In this document: one piece after another, positions 54,775 through 64,000 of the stretch
Numbering within the stretch: the first letter of the stretch is position 1
How the letters are laid out: each line of letters begins with the position of its first letter
NCBI GenBank assembly: GCA_049840435.1
Contig: JASGKY010000044.1
Span: 186,001 to 250,000 of the forward strand
Length of the DNA: 64,000 nt
Reading direction: 5' to 3'
Source: JADLHS01 sp049840435
GTDB taxonomy: Bacteria > Verrucomicrobiota > Verrucomicrobiia > Limisphaerales > JADLHS01
Position numbers and translations under genes: made by a program
Notes under the pieces: generated by a model
Seen by the model: only the letters and a program-made list of their open reading frames with translations
What the model was told of the DNA's origin: nothing
Databases searched by the model: none

Positions 54775-56078
54775 TTAAAACACCAATTGCACCCGTGTGA
54801 GCAGGCGGCCTTGATTGTCGCGCGCGCCGGCGGCGTTCCCCAACAGGTAATTGACGGCCAGCTTGATGTCGTCGCCTTTGATGAAGTAGTTGAACCCAAA
54901 GGTCCACACCGCGCTGCTGTCGAACGTGGCGCTGCCGGAGTTGGCAAGGTCGCGATTTGGATCAAAGACTTGTACTTCACGAGCGCTTGCAAATACTTGG
55001 GCCAGACTTCAGCCGTGGCCATGATGTACCAGCCTTGGGCGTCGAAATCCTCGAATGGCACCCGGTTAGACGGTTCGAAGTGCGAAAGGAGGTATTCTGC
55101 TTCGAGACCGAAGAGCCACCACTTAGCCTGCGCGTCCAAGCCATAGCTACTGCGTTGCCCAAAGAAAAGATTATCCACCGCACCGCCCGGCACCGAATCA
55201 ATGCCATAGCCCGGCTTGGAAGTGCCCTTGTCGCGGCTGGTCAGAGCATTTACGCCCACGGCAATCCGCGCGTCTTTGTCAGCAATCTTGCTGTCTAAAG
55301 CCACACCGCTGACGCGCCCGGCCCACATGTAGCTTTCGTTGTCGTTGAAGCTGTTGTTCACCCCAGAGCCGTTAAACACGCCGACGCTGTAGCTCAGACG
55401 CTTCTTGAAAAAATCACCCGCAATTCCCAGCCCGATCTGGCGTCCGTCCGTGATGCGATCGTTCGGGAGCGAACGTTCAATCGTAGATAGCTTGGTGTCA
55501 GATACGAGTTGTTCGTAACCGAATGGCGTCTTGAATTGGCCGAACTTCACGTTGGCGAATTCAAATTTGTTCCAGTTGACGTAAGCGTCAGTCAGCTGGG
55601 CCCGATAAGCCGTCTGTTCGCTGAGCGAGTTGGTGCCGAAATCAGCTTCCAACTTGTAATCGAAGTCTTCCTTGAACGTGCCGGCGATGTTCACGCGTGC
55701 GCGGCGCAGCAGGAAACGATCTTCGATGCCGGCATAACGCGCATCAGGCTGATCACCGGTCTCATACTGACCTTGGATGAAACCGCCAATCTTCATGGAC
55801 TTCTCTTTACCGCCGGGCTTGGTGACGACGAGTGGAGTCTTACCGTCGTAACCGAGTTGCGCCTTGAGATCGGTGTTTTCCTTTTGCAGCGTCTGCATGT
55901 TTTTTTCAAGCGCTTGGAGCCGTTCCTCGAGTGTGGGAGTGGCTGCCGGCGCCGCAGCGGGTGCCGGCTTGGGAGCTGGGGCCGCAGTCTCGCCGTCCGC
56001 AGCCAGAACTTTCGAGCCGAGGGCGATGATGACTGCGCAAGACAATGCGGTCAGGTTGATGGCAGGAGTTTGTTTCAT
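54775..56078 (-). CDS. OprO/OprP-like phosphate-selective porin, one frameshift
   Basis: About 434 residues after restoring one T near 54964-54966. Signal peptide (cleaved near KVLAADGE), a coiled-coil (LEERLQALEKNMQTLQKENT), then a 16-strand-type barrel with KIGGFIQGQYETGDQPDARY and RRARVNIAGTFKEDFDYKLE typical of OprO/OprP. The main frame turns into unrelated sequence after VKYKS; the neighbouring frame continues FDPNRDLANSGSATFDSSAV to a proper terminal QLVF and stop at 54775. The homopolymer TTT/TTTT explains the break. It lies 61 bases after cheW. Substrate (phosphate or other anion) is inferred. Confidence 0.82.
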
Positions 56079-56139
56079 TGTGGTTGTTGGTTGTACAGCT
56101 GGTTGTTTGTGGTTGGACGTACAGCCGATCACTTGGATG

Positions 56140-56658
56140 CTATTTGCCGTTGACAGCGGCGAGGTCTTCGGGAGTAACTGAAGACACAACCGCGTCAATG
56201 TCAAGCAGAGCCTTGACCTGACCTTTGACCTTGGCCATGCCAAGGATATAATCCGCCTGGACGTCGCCGCCAAAATCTGGCGTTGGTTCGATGTCCGCGG
56301 CGGTGAGGTTGGCTACTTCCTCGACCGCATCCACAATGAGCCCCATGAGCGTGGTCGATTTGTCGGCCAACGCAACCTGCACCACGACGATACAGGTGAG
56401 ATCCGTATTCTCGGTGCTGGCGAGGCGGAACTTCACGCGTAAGTCGGCGACGGGAATAATTTTACCGCGCAGGTTCAACACGCCTTTGATGTAATCTGGC
56501 ATCTGCGGCACAGGTGTGATGTCGCAGAGACGGATGATTTCGCGCACCTTCAACACTGGCACGCCGTAATGTTCGCGACCGAGGACGAAGGTGAGATGTT
56601 TTCCGGCGAGCTTGGAAGCAATGCCGCTGCTTGGTGTTTCAACTGTTGCTGTTGCCAT
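56140..56658 (-). CDS. cheW: Chemotaxis coupling protein CheW
   Basis: A 172-residue SH3-like coupling protein: FVLGREHYGVPVLKVREIIR, PQMPDYIKGVLNLRGKIIPV, the core CheW motif, then LMGLIVDAVEEVANL and YILGMAKVKGQVKALLDID. It bridges the MCP signalling tips to CheA in the cytoplasm. It starts 37 bases after cheA and ends 61 bases before the porin. Only one CheW is in the locus, so all four MCPs probably share it. Confidence 0.93.
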   Translation of the reverse strand: MATATVETPSSGIASKLAGKHLTFVLGREHYGVPVLKVREIIRLCDITPVPQMPDYIKGVLNLRGKIIPVADLRVKFRLASTENTDLTCIVVVQVALADKSTTLMGLIVDAVEEVANLTAADIEPTPDFGGDVQADYILGMAKVKGQVKALLDIDAVVSSVTPEDLAAVNGK

Positions 56659-56695
56659 AGTTTTGTATCAATTGGTGTGAGCGTTGTGATTGCAA

Positions 56696-59020
56696 TTAAG
56701 ACAAATCCCGCCCAACTCGGGCCGCCACACTTATGTGTCTTATCGGCGACACTTTGAACGTTCTTGAGGGGGAGACTGTTAGGCGTCTGAACATCAATTG
56801 GTTGGGAATGATTATTTTCGGCCCGTCGGAACGGTGGCGGGGGTTGTTGCGCTCAAGCTGTACGAGCGAATCCACGTTCAGAATCAAACCAACGCGGCCA
56901 TCACCCAGGACGGTGCGACCTGCGAGCGAGGGATTCTTTTTCAACGTGCCGCCGAGACTCTTGATGACGACTTCTTGTTTACCGATCAGTTCGTCCACGA
57001 GTAGACAACGCGTCTGTTCGCCGGACTCGATCACCACCACGATGCCTTCGGTTGCGTCAGTAGTTTTGGCGGGCTGATCAAAATATTTGTGCAGGCGCAG
57101 CAGTGGGCAGAGGCGACCCCGCACGTTGACCATCTCGCCGCGTTCGTGAACGGTGGAGATCATCTCGGCGCGCGGGCGGAACGATTCGCGCACGGACAAC
57201 GTCGGAATGATGTAACGTTCGCCGCCGACGCTGACAATCATGCCGTCAATGATGGCGAGGGTAAGCGGCAGATAGATCGTGAAGGTCGTGCCTTGGCCGG
57301 CGGCGGTGTCAATTTCCACTTTACCGCGAAGCTTCTCGATGTTCCGACGCACCACGTCCATACCCACACCACGACCCGAGATGTCGGTGATCTGATCGGC
57401 AGTGGAGAATCCGGGGGCGAAAATGAGATCGTAAATTTCTTTGTCCGTCAGCGTCTGGCCGGGCTTGATGATGCCCTTTTCCTGCGCCTTGGAGAGCAGC
57501 TTCTCTTTGGCGAGACCGTTGCCGTCGTCCTGAATCTGGATGACGATGTTGCCGCCGCGATGGAAGGCGCGGAGGTTGATCGTGCCGAGCCCGGGTTTAC
57601 CTTTCTTCGCGCGGGCATCGGGTTTTTCGATGCCGTGATCTGCCGCATTGCGGATCATGTGGACCAGCGGATCAGAAATTTCTTCGACGATGTTGCGGTC
57701 CAGCTCCGTGTCTTCCCCGCTCATCACGAGTTGCACCAGTTTGTTCTGCTTGGCGGCGAGATCGCGCACCAGCCGCGTCATCTTTTGGAACGTAGCGCGG
57801 ATCGGTACCATGCGCAGGGACATCGCGGTGCGCTGCAATTCGCTTGTGATGCGGCGGAGTTGGCTGAGATTGCGGGCCAGATGGCGGCTCGGCAGTTTCA
57901 AGAGTTCCGGGTCCTGCACGACCATGGATTCCGAGATGACCAGTTCGCCGACGAGATCGATCAAGCTGTCGAGCTTGAGGGTGTCCACCTTCACATAACC
58001 CGCGCTGGCATTGGCCGCGCCGTTTGTGGTCGGTTTGGAGTTTTCCCTGGAAGCTTCGGTATTAGCCGGGGCTGCGGTTGCGGCGACGAGAGCAACACTG
58101 GCCGACTTGTCATCCGTGGTTTGCACCGCGGGTGTTTCCAGCGCGGCGGCGGGAGCGGCAATTGGCGCTTCGGGATTCGCCAGAATACCTTTGACCTTCA
58201 CGATCAAGGCGGCAGTCGGAATGAGAATGGGTGTCGCGGCATCGTTGTTGTTGATGCGCTCGGTGATTTGGGTGACGAACTTCTTGAGCGTATCACCGCC
58301 TTCGAGAATCACATCAATGATGGCCGAGTTCAGCACCAGTTTGTGCTGGCGCGCGGCGTCGAGCAGCGATTCGAGTTCGTGCGCGAGGTCTTTGATGACG
58401 ATGAGATTTAAGAAACCTGAACCACCCTTGAACGTATGGAACGCGCGGAAGATGGAGTTGAGCGTGTTGGCATCCTGCGGATCGTCTTCCAATACGAGCA
58501 CACCCTGCTCGATGTTTTGCAGGTGTTCTTGGGATTCGTTGATGAACTCCAGGAGCAATTCGCGGTCGGATTCGAGATTCAACAAGAGCGGCGTCGGCGT
58601 GTCGTTGACGACCTCGGCGGCTGGAGCAGCAGCGCTGGCTTTGGCGTTCGCCGCCGTAGTTGAACCCGTCGCAGTAGTGGTCAACTTGGCGGGCAGCGCG
58701 GCAATCGGCTGTTGTTTTTCCACCTGATCCAGTGCAGCAGCAAACCACGTCTGCCATTGGTTCAACCATTCGATCGAAGCAGCATCGAACTTGGCCGTGG
58801 TGTCAAAAATCCTGTCCACTTGCGCGCGCGCCAATTTGACAGCGGTCGCGATTTCCGGTGGCAGCAGGACGACCTGACATTGTTCCTCGATTTGGAGGAG
58901 AAAGTTATTTATCGGCAAAAGCCCCGTGTCCTTGCCCGGCTCAACGAATGCCAGTTCCAAAGCGAACGAGTTAATGACCGTAACCAGACCGGACAACGAC
59001 GAGTTGTTTGTTTGTGCCAT
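56696..59020 (-). CDS. cheA: Chemotaxis histidine kinase CheA
   Basis: A 774-residue kinase. Residues 1-~145 are a conserved-looking N-terminal region of unknown function, before the HPt domain (phosphorylated His at ~195 in SIFRAFHTFKGGSGFL). No CheY-binding P2 domain is clear; an Ala/Pro/Thr-rich linker stands in its place. Dimerisation and ATPase domains follow (HMIRNAADHGIEKPDAR, DDGNGLAKEKLL, FSTADQITDISGRGVGMDVV), then a CheW-like domain (GERYIIPTLSVRESFRP). The ATG at 59020 is chosen over one at 59095. The last ~35 residues after DSLVQLERNN look non-conserved and may reflect a frameshift. Confidence 0.93.
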   Translation of the reverse strand: MAQTNNSSLSGLVTVINSFALELAFVEPGKDTGLLPINNFLLQIEEQCQVVLLPPEIATAVKLARAQVDRIFDTTAKFDAASIEWLNQWQTWFAAALDQVEKQQPIAALPAKLTTTATGSTTAANAKASAAAPAAEVVNDTPTPLLLNLESDRELLLEFINESQEHLQNIEQGVLVLEDDPQDANTLNSIFRAFHTFKGGSGFLNLIVIKDLAHELESLLDAARQHKLVLNSAIIDVILEGGDTLKKFVTQITERINNNDAATPILIPTAALIVKVKGILANPEAPIAAPAAALETPAVQTTDDKSASVALVAATAAPANTEASRENSKPTTNGAANASAGYVKVDTLKLDSLIDLVGELVISESMVVQDPELLKLPSRHLARNLSQLRRITSELQRTAMSLRMVPIRATFQKMTRLVRDLAAKQNKLVQLVMSGEDTELDRNIVEEISDPLVHMIRNAADHGIEKPDARAKKGKPGLGTINLRAFHRGGNIVIQIQDDGNGLAKEKLLSKAQEKGIIKPGQTLTDKEIYDLIFAPGFSTADQITDISGRGVGMDVVRRNIEKLRGKVEIDTAAGQGTTFTIYLPLTLAIIDGMIVSVGGERYIIPTLSVRESFRPRAEMISTVHERGEMVNVRGRLCPLLRLHKYFDQPAKTTDATEGIVVVIESGEQTRCLLVDELIGKQEVVIKSLGGTLKKNPSLAGRTVLGDGRVGLILNVDSLVQLERNNPRHRSDGPKIIIPNQLMFRRLTVSPSRTFKVSPIRHISVAARVGRDLS

Positions 59021-59219
59021 ACAGCAAAAAATTCGAATCCACGGGCTGCTAAGCAGTGGTAGTGCCATAGATTGAGCTGGTTGAAGTAGAGGCACATACG
59101 CAGGTGCGGGTGGCTGAAGACCATCGTGGTCGGCAAAGCTTGCCGAGATGGTGTGAGAACGTTAGGTCACTTTTTCCCACCAGCGTTTTCCACCAACAAA
59201 AATCGCAGCCGGGGCAAAT

Positions 59220-59798
59220 TCAGCGGGCGGCGGAGTCGGTCGCGGGCGGGTCGGCACCTGCGGGCGGTGGCAATAATCCCTCGCGCCAAGGATAAACGTC
59301 GTTGGTGACTGCGCTCCAAAACAACACGCCGCTCTGCCGCCAAGGGTCGAGCACGATGCCATTGGTGAACGGTTGTTGCGGCGCGGTGATTATGACGGTG
59401 TTGTGTTCACGGAACGAACCGGACCGCGCCACGCCCCAATGCAATTCCAGTGACCGTGGCTCGATTGATTGAAGTTTGGCCGCCAGATCTTCAGCCCAGT
59501 GGTAACACAGGCCACGTTTCTTCAATCCGACGTTGATCAGCAAATTATGCCAAAGCGGTGGGCGCACCAGTCGATATTGTCGCGCCAGTTCGCGTGGATA
59601 ATCATAGGCCAATGCCGCAATGATGACGGCATCCTGTTCCTGTACTTCTGAACCCAGCTGAAGTAACGCCGTTTGAAGGGATTTGATCTGCTTTTCCGAT
59701 GCCGGCGGCGGAACATGCACGCAGCCGGTTAATAGTCCCCAAGCCGCAATGAGTGGCAAAACCCTGCGAGCCCGCGCTGTATGAACCAAGCCAAACAC
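59220..59798 (-). CDS. Conserved lipoprotein of unknown function
   Basis: A 192-residue protein with a lipobox (AAWGLLTGCVHVPP). The mature part has LKKRGLCYHWAEDLAAKLQS, LELHWGVARSGSFREHNTVI and GIVLDPWRQSGVLFW, with Cys, His and Asp spaced as in papain-like/transglutaminase folds (Cys in RGLCYHW, His in REHNT, Asp in VLDPW). That arrangement would fit an envelope cysteine peptidase or transglutaminase-like enzyme, but I know no characterised relative. It is a single gene upstream of cheA on the same strand, separated by 199 bases. Confidence 0.6.
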   Translation of the reverse strand: MFGLVHTARARRVLPLIAAWGLLTGCVHVPPPASEKQIKSLQTALLQLGSEVQEQDAVIIAALAYDYPRELARQYRLVRPPLWHNLLINVGLKKRGLCYHWAEDLAAKLQSIEPRSLELHWGVARSGSFREHNTVIITAPQQPFTNGIVLDPWRQSGVLFWSAVTNDVYPWREGLLPPPAGADPPATDSAAR

Positions 59799-59945
59799 GC
59801 ACTTAGATACGCAAGCTTTCCCAAGCGCGTCAAAAATTATTCGGTGGCAAGTTTATGTAATCACTGACGTCAAGAGATGAATAGCCAAGCGCGCTTGCCA
59901 AAATCCGCTTGCGTCCTGTGGTCCAGTGCCGACAATTCGCGTCGC

Positions 59946-60245
59946 ATGTTTTCGCACGTAGTCATCTTCTGGACCGACCCCGCGCAACCCAACGCGGTGG
60001 CGGAACTCATCGCTGGCGCCAACCAATATCTCAAGCCCATCCCTGGCGTGCTCCAATTTCACGTCGGCAAAATGGTCGGCAGCGCTCGTCCCGTCGTGGA
60101 TCAGACCTATCAGGTCGCGCTCAACCTCGTTTTCCCGAGCAAGCAGGCACAGGACGATTATCAGGTGCATCCGCTGCACGTGGAGTTCGTCGAGAAAGTC
60201 TTCAAGCGCGTCTGCAAAAAGGTGCTCGTTTACGACTTCGAGTGA
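59946..60245 (+). CDS. Dabb-domain (stress-responsive alpha/beta barrel) protein
   Basis: A 99-residue protein: MFSHVVIFWTDPAQPNAVAE, PGVLQFHVGKMVGS, and DQTYQVALNLVFPSKQAQDD with YQVHPLHVEFVEKV. These match the Dabb ferredoxin-like dimeric barrel. The ATG at 59946 is preferred over an upstream start at 59877. Function is unknown; such proteins act as small ligand-binding or monooxygenase-like dimers. It lies 33 bases before panC. Confidence 0.85.
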   Translation: MFSHVVIFWTDPAQPNAVAELIAGANQYLKPIPGVLQFHVGKMVGSARPVVDQTYQVALNLVFPSKQAQDDYQVHPLHVEFVEKVFKRVCKKVLVYDFE

Positions 60246-60278
60246 TTCGAGGTAGCGCACCGCGACGCACCCGCTCCG

Positions 60279-61145
60279 ATGCAAGTCATCCGTTCCATTT
60301 CCGCGATGCAAGCGCTCGCTCGGCGCTGGCAACGTCGTGGCACACGCATCGGGTTCGTGCCAACGATGGGTTATTTGCACGACGGCCACCTCAGCCTCGC
60401 CCGCGAAGCACGCAAACGGGTCGGCAAATCCGGCAAGGTCGTCGTCAGCATCTATGTCAACCCGACGCAATTCGCGCCTACTGAGGATTTGTCCCGCTAT
60501 CCGCGCGATTTGAAACGCGACCTCGCCCACTGTCGCAAAGAAGGCGTGGATGTTGTCTTCGTTCCTTCTGACACTGAAATGTATCCCGGCAAGCCGGAAG
60601 GCAACTATAGCACCTACGTTGTCGAGGAAACGCTGGCAAAGCGCATGGAAGGCGCATCCCGCCCGACGCATTTTCGTGGCGTGACGACCATCGTCGCTAA
60701 GCTGTTCAACATCGTGCTACCCAACCTCGCGGTGTTCGGTGCGAAGGACTGGCAGCAGGCCGCCATCATCAAGCGCATGGTGACCGACCTGAATTTCCCG
60801 CTGAAAATCATCGTCGCTTCGACCGTGCGCGAAGCCGACGGCGTCGCGATGAGTTCGCGCAACAAGTACCTGGTTGGTAACCTGCGTCCGCAAGCCATTG
60901 TGCTCTCCCGCTCCATCGCAATGGCGCGCAAGACCGTTTCCGCTTCGGCAAAGTCTGTTTCTGCTGTAAAGCTTAAGGCCGCCGTCACCAAGATTGTTTC
61001 CGCTGCACCGGATGCCCGTCTGGACTACGTCGATTTTTTCGATCCCGAAACCCTGCTCCCGCAAAAGCAAGTGAAGCGTGGTACGCACATGGCTCTCGCT
61101 GTCTTCGTTGGCAAGACGCGGCTGATTGATAACGGTCGGCTTTGA
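60279..61145 (+). CDS. panC: Pantothenate synthetase
   Basis: A 288-residue cytoplasmic ligase that joins pantoate and beta-alanine with ATP to give pantothenate. Motifs: GFVPTMGYLHDGHLSLAREA (HIGH-like), YVNPTQFAPTEDLSRYPRDL, FGAKDWQQAAIIKRMVTDLN and the KMSKS-like MSSRNKYL. Length is standard. It lies 33 bases after the Dabb gene. No panB or panD is in the window. Confidence 0.95.
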   Translation: MQVIRSISAMQALARRWQRRGTRIGFVPTMGYLHDGHLSLAREARKRVGKSGKVVVSIYVNPTQFAPTEDLSRYPRDLKRDLAHCRKEGVDVVFVPSDTEMYPGKPEGNYSTYVVEETLAKRMEGASRPTHFRGVTTIVAKLFNIVLPNLAVFGAKDWQQAAIIKRMVTDLNFPLKIIVASTVREADGVAMSSRNKYLVGNLRPQAIVLSRSIAMARKTVSASAKSVSAVKLKAAVTKIVSAAPDARLDYVDFFDPETLLPQKQVKRGTHMALAVFVGKTRLIDNGRL

Positions 61146-61202
61146 CCTGGCCGCCCTCTCAAAAACCTTGCTGCTGCTTCTTTGGAGTAACATGCTTTCC
61201 GC

Positions 61203-63153
61203 ATGAACCGCCCGTTCGCGCTACTGTTTGCTTTGTTCCTCGCGTCGAATTGTCTCGCCGCTGAAACACCCGCTGACGCGCAGCTCAAGCAGTATTTCTT
61301 TAACGAAACTGCAACGCTCTCGGAAAGTTGTCTGGCCGACATCCGTACACTTGATGATTGGACCTCGCAAAGAATTAAGTTTCAGCGCCAGTACCGGATG
61401 ATGCTCGGCCTATTTCCTTATCCCGAACGCACGGATCTGAAACCCGTCATCACCGGCAAGCTTGATCACGAAGAATTCACCGTGGAGAAACTCCAGTTCC
61501 AAGTGTTGCCCGGACTGTATTGCACCGCTGCCTTGTTCCTGCCGAAGAACGCCACCAAGCCGGCGCCGACCATTCTCTACGAGAGCGGTCATTGGCGGCT
61601 TGTCACCAACGGCATCAGCTATGGCAACAAGGCCGCGTATCAAGCCGACGGCGCATGGTTCGCGCGCAACGGCTACGTCTGCCTCGTGTTGGACACCGGT
61701 ACTCGCCGGCGAAATCCAAGGCATTCATACCGGCACACGCGATCGCGGACTTTGGTGGTGGAACTCGCGTGGCTACACGCCCGCCGGAGTTGAGGCGTGG
61801 TTCGGCATCCGCGCGCTGGATTATCTCAGCACTCGACCTGAGGTGGACACGAATCGCTTCGGCATCACCGGCCACTCCGGTGGCGGCGCTTACAGTTGGG
61901 CGGTGACCGCGCTTGATGATCGCATCAAAGTCGCCGCGCCGCTTGCGGGCATGGCGGATCTTCACGCCCATGTTGTGGAAGGCATCATGGACAGCCATTG
62001 CGACTGCAATTTCCCGATCAATTATTATCGCTGGGACTTTCCGCAGATCGCCGCGCTCGCCGCGCCGCGCCCGTTGCTCATCGGCGGCACGGACAAAGAT
62101 GGTCTTTTCAATCTGGAAAACACCCTGCGCATCCACGACAAAGTCCGGCGCATCTACCAACTGCACAAAGCCAACGACAAACTCGGCCTCGTCATCGCAC
62201 CCGGGCCGCATGACGAAGTGCCCGAACTGCAACTCGCCGTGCTCCGCTGGTTCAATCGGCACTTGAAAGGCGAAGAGAAGCCCATCGAGATGGCTGTGAA
62301 AAAGTTTTTTGCCCCGGAGCAACTCCGCGTGTTCACCGAACTACCGGCGAACGCTATCAACACCAACATTGCCGACACATTTGTGCCGTTGGCAGAACCA
62401 AAAAAGTGCGCTGCTACGGAACTCGCTGAGGTTTTACGCAATAATGTTTTCCGCGGCTGGCCGGCAGACGATCTACCGCTCGATCCGAAGCAAACCATCG
62501 CCATCGAACGTGATGGTTTGCGGTTGCGGGCGTGGGATTTCACGAGTCAGCATGACGTCGGGCTGCGGCTTTATCTACTCGAGGACGCGACCAAAAAGGA
62601 AGCCGATGCCGTTCAGCTGAATGTGCTGGATGAAAACTCTGACCCAGTGTGGCTGCATGATCTGCGGACTGGTTTCAGCGCCCCCATCGCCGATGAACCG
62701 GCGGACACCAGCAAGATCGTCAACATCGTTTCGCCGCTCATCAGCTTGAAAGCCCAGTTGAAATCTTCCAACAAATCTCTCGCTTGGTTTGCGCCGCGCG
62801 GCATCGGTCGGATGGCGTGGTCTGGTGACGTCAAAGCACAGACCAAAATCCGGCGCCGCTTCATGGCCCTCGGCCAGACGGTTGATGGCATGCGCGTTTG
62901 GGACATTCGGCGGGCCGTGCAAATGATTCACTTCGTCCGCGATGGCGATGTCGCCAAGGTAGAGCTCATTGCCGCGTGGCAGATGGGCGTAAACGCTCTT
63001 TACGCTTCGCTGTTCGAGTCGACCGTGCGGCATCTGGAGCTGAGCGGCCTGCCCAAGTCACACACCGAAGGCCCGGATTACCTCGGGGTTCTGCGCATCA
63101 CCGACATTCCCCAGGTGTTGGAAACGGTTGGCGACAAGGCTGTGCTAAAATAG
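61203..63153 (+). CDS. Secreted alpha/beta-hydrolase (acetylxylan esterase-like), one frameshift
   Basis: About 649 residues after removing one extra G near 61698. Signal peptide (MNRPFALLFALFLASNCLAA), then a hydrolase core: LQFQVLPGLYCTAALFLPKN, the nucleophile elbow GITGHSGGGAYSW (Ser), Asp in GGTDKDGLFN, and His in APGPHDEVPEL. The frame turns into unrelated sequence after VCLVLDTG, while the other frame continues VLAGEIQGIHTGTRDRGLWW. The C-terminal ~250 residues are a second, uncharacterised region (NNVFRGWPADDLPL). It probably deacetylates or hydrolyses polysaccharide esters in the periplasm or outside; the substrate is unknown. The start at 61203 is the ATG before the signal peptide. 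Confidence 0.78.
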
Positions 63154-63224
63154 CGTCTCTCCTACATATTTTGGTAATGCGCCCCACTTGAGTTGGTGGC
63201 AATAAATGCCTATCGTCCCGGCGC

Positions 63225-64000
63225 ATGAACGGCTCATTCATCCGCCGCCTCAAGCTTGCGTTACTGATTTTGTCCAGCGCAACGCCTTGGCTCTTCGCGT
63301 CCCCTTCTGCCGCTGAAATTCTTCCGCCCGGCTTTCGACCAAAACCTGTCGGCGTTCACGCGCTCGTTGGCGGCAAGGTCGTGACCAAACCCGGTGAAAC
63401 TCTCGATGACGCCACTGTTATCATCCGCGACGGTTACATCGAAGCGGTCGGGAAAAATATTTCCGTGCCTGCCGACGCGCGGGTTTGGGACAGCAAGGGC
63501 CTGACAATCTACGCGGGCTTTATCGAACCTTATCTGTCCGCTCGGTCAAACCAACCAAGCGATTTCGACTGGCGATACTGAATCGAACAACTCCACTTCA
63601 TTTACTTCCGGTGGTGTTAATTACTTTGGCGTTCCCGGCCAGCGCACGGATGTTGGCCAACGTGGTGCCGGCTACGAAGTTTCCAAGATCACACCTGAGA
63701 TGCGCGCGGCCCGTGGCTTCTCCCCGGACAGGAAGCTGATCGAACCGCTCCGTAATCTTGGCTTCACGATCGCGGTCATCGCGCCATCTCGCGGTATCGT
63801 CCGGGGGACAAGCGCACTGGTGGCGTTGGCGGAAGCTGATCCCAACGAGCTGGTCCTGAAGTCGGATGTGTTCCAGCACATTGCTTTCGAAACGCACGAT
63901 AAAGATCAACGCGCGTATCCTGGTTCGCTGATGGGTGCGATTTCAACGGTGCGGCGAGTTTTTTGACGCGCAGCATTACGCCCTTGATCAAGCGGATTGG
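63225..64000 (+). CDS. Amidohydrolase-family protein, two frameshifts, cut at window end
   Basis: The 5' part of a secreted amidohydrolase-like protein. Signal peptide (LALLILSSATPWLFASPSAA), then ALVGGKVVTKPGETLDDATV, IIRDGYIEAVGKNISVPADA and GLTIYAGFIEPYLSA, the usual start of the metal-dependent hydrolase fold. One extra base near 63540 shifts the frame to GQTNQAISTGDTESNNSTSF and on to ITPEMRAARGFSPDRKLIEP. A second extra T near 63959 moves it to DAQHYALDQADW at the window edge. Substrate cannot be told. It is 71 bases after the hydrolase gene on the same strand. Confidence 0.7.

Noticed and set aside
57089..58411. 440-residue plus-strand open frame
   Set aside because: Antisense to cheA; composition is typical of a GC-rich shadow frame and no motif is visible.

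Overview
The window looks like chromosomal DNA of a Verrucomicrobiota bacterium, probably of the Pedosphaera/Limisphaerales type. This is inferred from family content: a pilin-like protein with the SLIELLVVIAIIAILAALLLP start and a FADGH motif near its end, a TPR-tailed DUF2723 membrane protein, and a giant secreted protein with VRIEATTNQTLSGWSTL-type C-terminal modules. No rRNA, tRNA, CRISPR array, insertion sequence or phage gene was seen.

Layout. (1) 1-5853, minus strand: the 5' part of a DUF2723/TPR membrane protein, then a three-gene PilV/PilW/PilX-like minor pilin operon. (2) 6098-17157: a heavy-metal (probably Cu/Ag) resistance island. On the minus strand it has a TRASH-like protein, a Cys-rich secreted protein, a TolC-like channel, an HMBD protein, a CusB-like adaptor and a CusA-like pump. 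On the plus strand it has DUF4396 plus an ECF sigma factor with a Cys-rich CorE-like tail, and a separate anti-sigma/periplasmic-sensor/ECF trio laid out like cnrYXH. (3) 17162-23215: thiD, a pilin-like protein, an EpsC-type serine acetyltransferase, an AsmA-like protein, an NtrC-type regulator with two frameshifts, and a LIM/DA1-like metallopeptidase with two frameshifts. (4) 23430-31818: one very large secreted protein with three tandem ~408-residue repeats, interrupted by about eleven frameshift sites. (5) 31821-37546: housekeeping genes (small lipoprotein, YqgE, YgfZ, pyruvate kinase, ornithine-type decarboxylase, ferredoxin, DUF481 outer membrane protein). (6) 37743-59020, all minus strand: a complete chemotaxis locus. 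In transcription order it holds CheA, CheW, an OprO/P-like porin, a lone secreted Cache-like sensor, MCP1, MCP2, a di-heme cytochrome c peroxidase, a cupredoxin, MCP3, MCP4, an OprB-like porin, then the tightly overlapping cheR-cheD-HDOD-cheB-cheX-cheY block, an HDOD protein and an HDOD/CheX fusion. (7) 59220-64000: a lipoprotein, a Dabb-domain protein, panC, a frameshifted alpha/beta hydrolase and a frameshifted amidohydrolase cut by the window end.

The two most interesting points are the chemotaxis locus, which carries redox proteins and porins in the same strand and spacing as the receptors, and the metal island with two different metal-type ECF sigma systems. A caution applies to the sequence itself: at least 19 single- or double-base frameshifts, many in homopolymers, cluster in about 21-31.5 kb and 53.6-64 kb, while 32-52 kb has none. 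Consensus errors are the simplest explanation, so the broken genes should not be called pseudogenes without raw reads.
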